DNA of 10,119 nt from Streptococcus pseudopneumoniae ATCC BAA-960 = CCUG 49455 (lineage in GTDB: Bacteria; Bacillota; Bacilli; Lactobacillales; Streptococcaceae). Shown one piece after another: positions 9,016 through 10,119 of the stretch. The stretch lies in contig NZ_MWSM01000050.1 in assembly GCF_002087075.1 (NCBI RefSeq), positions 1 to 10,119 of the forward strand, in the 5' to 3' direction. Both the position numbers and the translations under genes were made by a program. The stretch's first letter is position 1. The number at the start of each line of letters is the position of its first letter. The notes under the pieces were generated by a model. That model saw only the letters and a program-made list of their open reading frames with translations, was not told the DNA's origin and did not search any database.

Positions 9016-10008
9016 ATGAAACTTTTGAAAAAAACTATGCAAGTTGGACTGACAGCATTTTTCTTTGGTTTGCTAGCTACAAATACTGTTTTTGCGGATA
9101 CCACAGGTGGCCAATTTGTTGATAAGGATAATAGAAAATATTATGTAAAAGATGCTCATAAAGCAATCTATTGGCATAAAATAGACGGAAAAACTTACTA
9201 TTTTGGTGATAAAGGAGAAATGGTAGTTGGATGGCAATACTTAGAAATTCCTGGAACAGGTTATCGTGATGATTTATTAGATAACCAACCAGTTAATGAA
9301 ATCGGCCTTCAACACAAGTGGTACTATTTTGGACAAGATGGGGTACTACAAGAATTTGTTGGCTGGAAAGCATTAGAGATTAAAACAAAAGACAGTGTTG
9401 GAAAAGAGTACGGGGAAAAACGTGAAGATTCAGAAGATAAAGAAGAGAAGCGTTATTACACGAACTATTACTTTAATCAGAATCATTCTTTAGAGACAGG
9501 TTGGCTTTATGATCAGTCTAACTGGTATTATCTAGCTAAAACAGAAATTAATGGAGAAAACTATATTGGTGGTGAAAGACGTGCAGGTTGGATAAATGAT
9601 GGTTCAGCTTGGTACTACCTTGATCCAACAACTGCTGCAATGCAAACAGGATGGCAATATCTAGGTAATAACTGGTACTATCTCCGTTCATCAGGTGCTA
9701 TGGCAACTGGTTGGGTGAAAGATGGTTCAACTTGGTATTATCTAGATGCTCAAAATGGTGATATGAAGACAGGTTGGGCTTATGTTGGTAACAGTTGGTA
9801 CTACCTTCGTTCATCAGGTGCAATGTCTACTGGTTGGGTGAAAGATGGTTCAACTTGGTACTACCTAAATGCAAGTAATGGAGATATGAAGACAGGCTGG
9901 TTCCAAGTCAATGGTAAATGGTACTATGCCTATGGTTCAGGTGCTTTAGCTGTTAATACCACAGTAGGTGGTTACTACTTAAACTATAATGGCGAATGGG
10001 TTAAGTAA
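9016..10008 (+). CDS. cbpF: CbpF/CbpC/CbpJ-type choline-binding surface protein
   Basis: This is a secreted wall-associated protein of 330 residues with a clear signal peptide (cleavage after VFA, residue 27). Almost all of the mature part is choline-binding repeats. Residues 28-~190 hold irregular long repeats (HKIDGKTYYFGDKGEMVVGW, KWYYFGQDG). Residues ~190-330 hold regular GW repeats ending in GALAVNTTV and GEWVK. No separate enzymatic domain is visible. CbpF itself is known to restrain the autolysin LytC, and this protein matches its beginning (DTTGGQFVDKDNRKYYV) and its ending. However, an acidic stretch near residues 125-145 (REDSEDKEEK) and the repeat make-up may mark an allelic or paralogous variant. 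It starts 17 bases after cbpG with ribosome binding site GGAGGA, so it depends on the cbpG promoter. It is intact, unlike cbpG. Confidence 0.88.
   Translation: MKLLKKTMQVGLTAFFFGLLATNTVFADTTGGQFVDKDNRKYYVKDAHKAIYWHKIDGKTYYFGDKGEMVVGWQYLEIPGTGYRDDLLDNQPVNEIGLQHKWYYFGQDGVLQEFVGWKALEIKTKDSVGKEYGEKREDSEDKEEKRYYTNYYFNQNHSLETGWLYDQSNWYYLAKTEINGENYIGGERRAGWINDGSAWYYLDPTTAAMQTGWQYLGNNWYYLRSSGAMATGWVKDGSTWYYLDAQNGDMKTGWAYVGNSWYYLRSSGAMSTGWVKDGSTWYYLNASNGDMKTGWFQVNGKWYYAYGSGALAVNTTVGGYYLNYNGEWVK
9652..9897 (+). repeat. Two tandem 123-base copies within cbpF
   Basis: Units 9652-9774 and 9775-9897 each encode 41 residues: a W-x-Y-x-G-N-x-WYYLRSSGAM part and a WVKDGSTWYYL part, ending NGDMKTG. The third occurrence begins at 9898 and diverges into the C-terminal tail. 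Copies differ mainly at scattered bases. The high similarity allows copy number to change by slippage or unequal recombination. Confidence 0.85.
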
Positions 10009-10099
10009 TGAAGGCTAATGGTAAACTGTGATGGATATTTAACTTTGTATAATAGGTGGATAAAAGTCTTTAAAATAGGAAAAAACGCATAATATTAGG
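10009..10099. other. Intergenic stretch after cbpF, with a possible interrupted terminator arm
   Basis: No gene is seen. A TATAAT at 10048-10053 lacks a good -35, so it may or may not be a promoter. No complete hairpin-plus-T-run terminator follows cbpF. The bases AAAAAACGCATAATATTA (10080-10097) look like the left arm of an A/T-tailed terminator hairpin whose right arm is missing before the putative insertion-sequence end at 10100. Confidence 0.4.
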
Positions 10100-10119
10100 T
10101 GAACTGCACCCCAAAAGTT
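10100..10119. mobile_element. Probable terminal inverted repeat of an IS3-family element
   Basis: TGAACTGCACCCCAAAAGTT starts with TG and has the ACCCCAAAAGTT core common to ends of IS3-family (IS150-group) insertion sequences in Firmicutes. The window stops here, so no transposase can be seen. The identification rests only on these 20 bases and on memory of similar ends. Confidence 0.5.

Noticed and set aside
9652..9897. Regular tandem repeats that could suggest a CRISPR-like array
   Set aside because: The 123-base units are coding, directly adjoining and translate as choline-binding repeats. There are no unique spacers.

Overview
The window looks like Streptococcus pneumoniae or a very close mitis-group relative. 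The evidence is an intact mevalonate operon, then a LiaFSR/VraTSR-type (TCS03) envelope-stress system, then choline-binding surface proteins built from ~20-residue GW repeats. That order and those choline-binding domains are pneumococcal hallmarks. Everything runs on the + strand, and no minus-strand gene is supportable.

Layout. Bases 1-536 are a scrapyard: an IS30-type transposase fragment, an IS5-type transposase fragment and the frameshifted 3' end of a choline-binding protein gene lie end to end, followed by a strong terminator (543-575). Bases 657-4458 hold mvaK1, mvaD, mvaK2 and fni. Each gene overlaps the next by 14-19 bases, and the group ends in a terminator that overlaps the fni stop codon. 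Bases 4535-6871 hold liaF, liaS and liaR, with an extended -10 promoter and a palindrome just upstream. Bases 6872-7534 are a frameshifted AlkD-like DNA-repair gene. Bases 7676-8998 are a cbpG-type choline-binding serine protease gene with a nonsense codon at position 118, behind a textbook promoter. It is followed by an intact cbpF-type choline-binding protein gene (9016-10008). The last 20 bases look like the terminal inverted repeat of an IS3-family element.

How the genes fit together. The four mevalonate genes carry mevalonate to isopentenyl and dimethylallyl diphosphate, which feed undecaprenyl phosphate, the lipid carrier of cell-wall synthesis. LiaFSR-type systems respond to disturbance of that lipid II cycle. 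CbpG and CbpF sit on the phosphocholine of the finished wall. The neighbourhood is therefore envelope-themed, with an essential, well-kept core (about 0.65-6.9 kb) between decaying flanks.

I see no convincing new biological system. The most notable items are the three broken genes, the chimeric fused reading frame at the left end, the possible LiaR operator, and the matching choline-binding gene ends that flank the essential core as direct repeats. Species and family calls come from recognising protein motifs, not from a database search.
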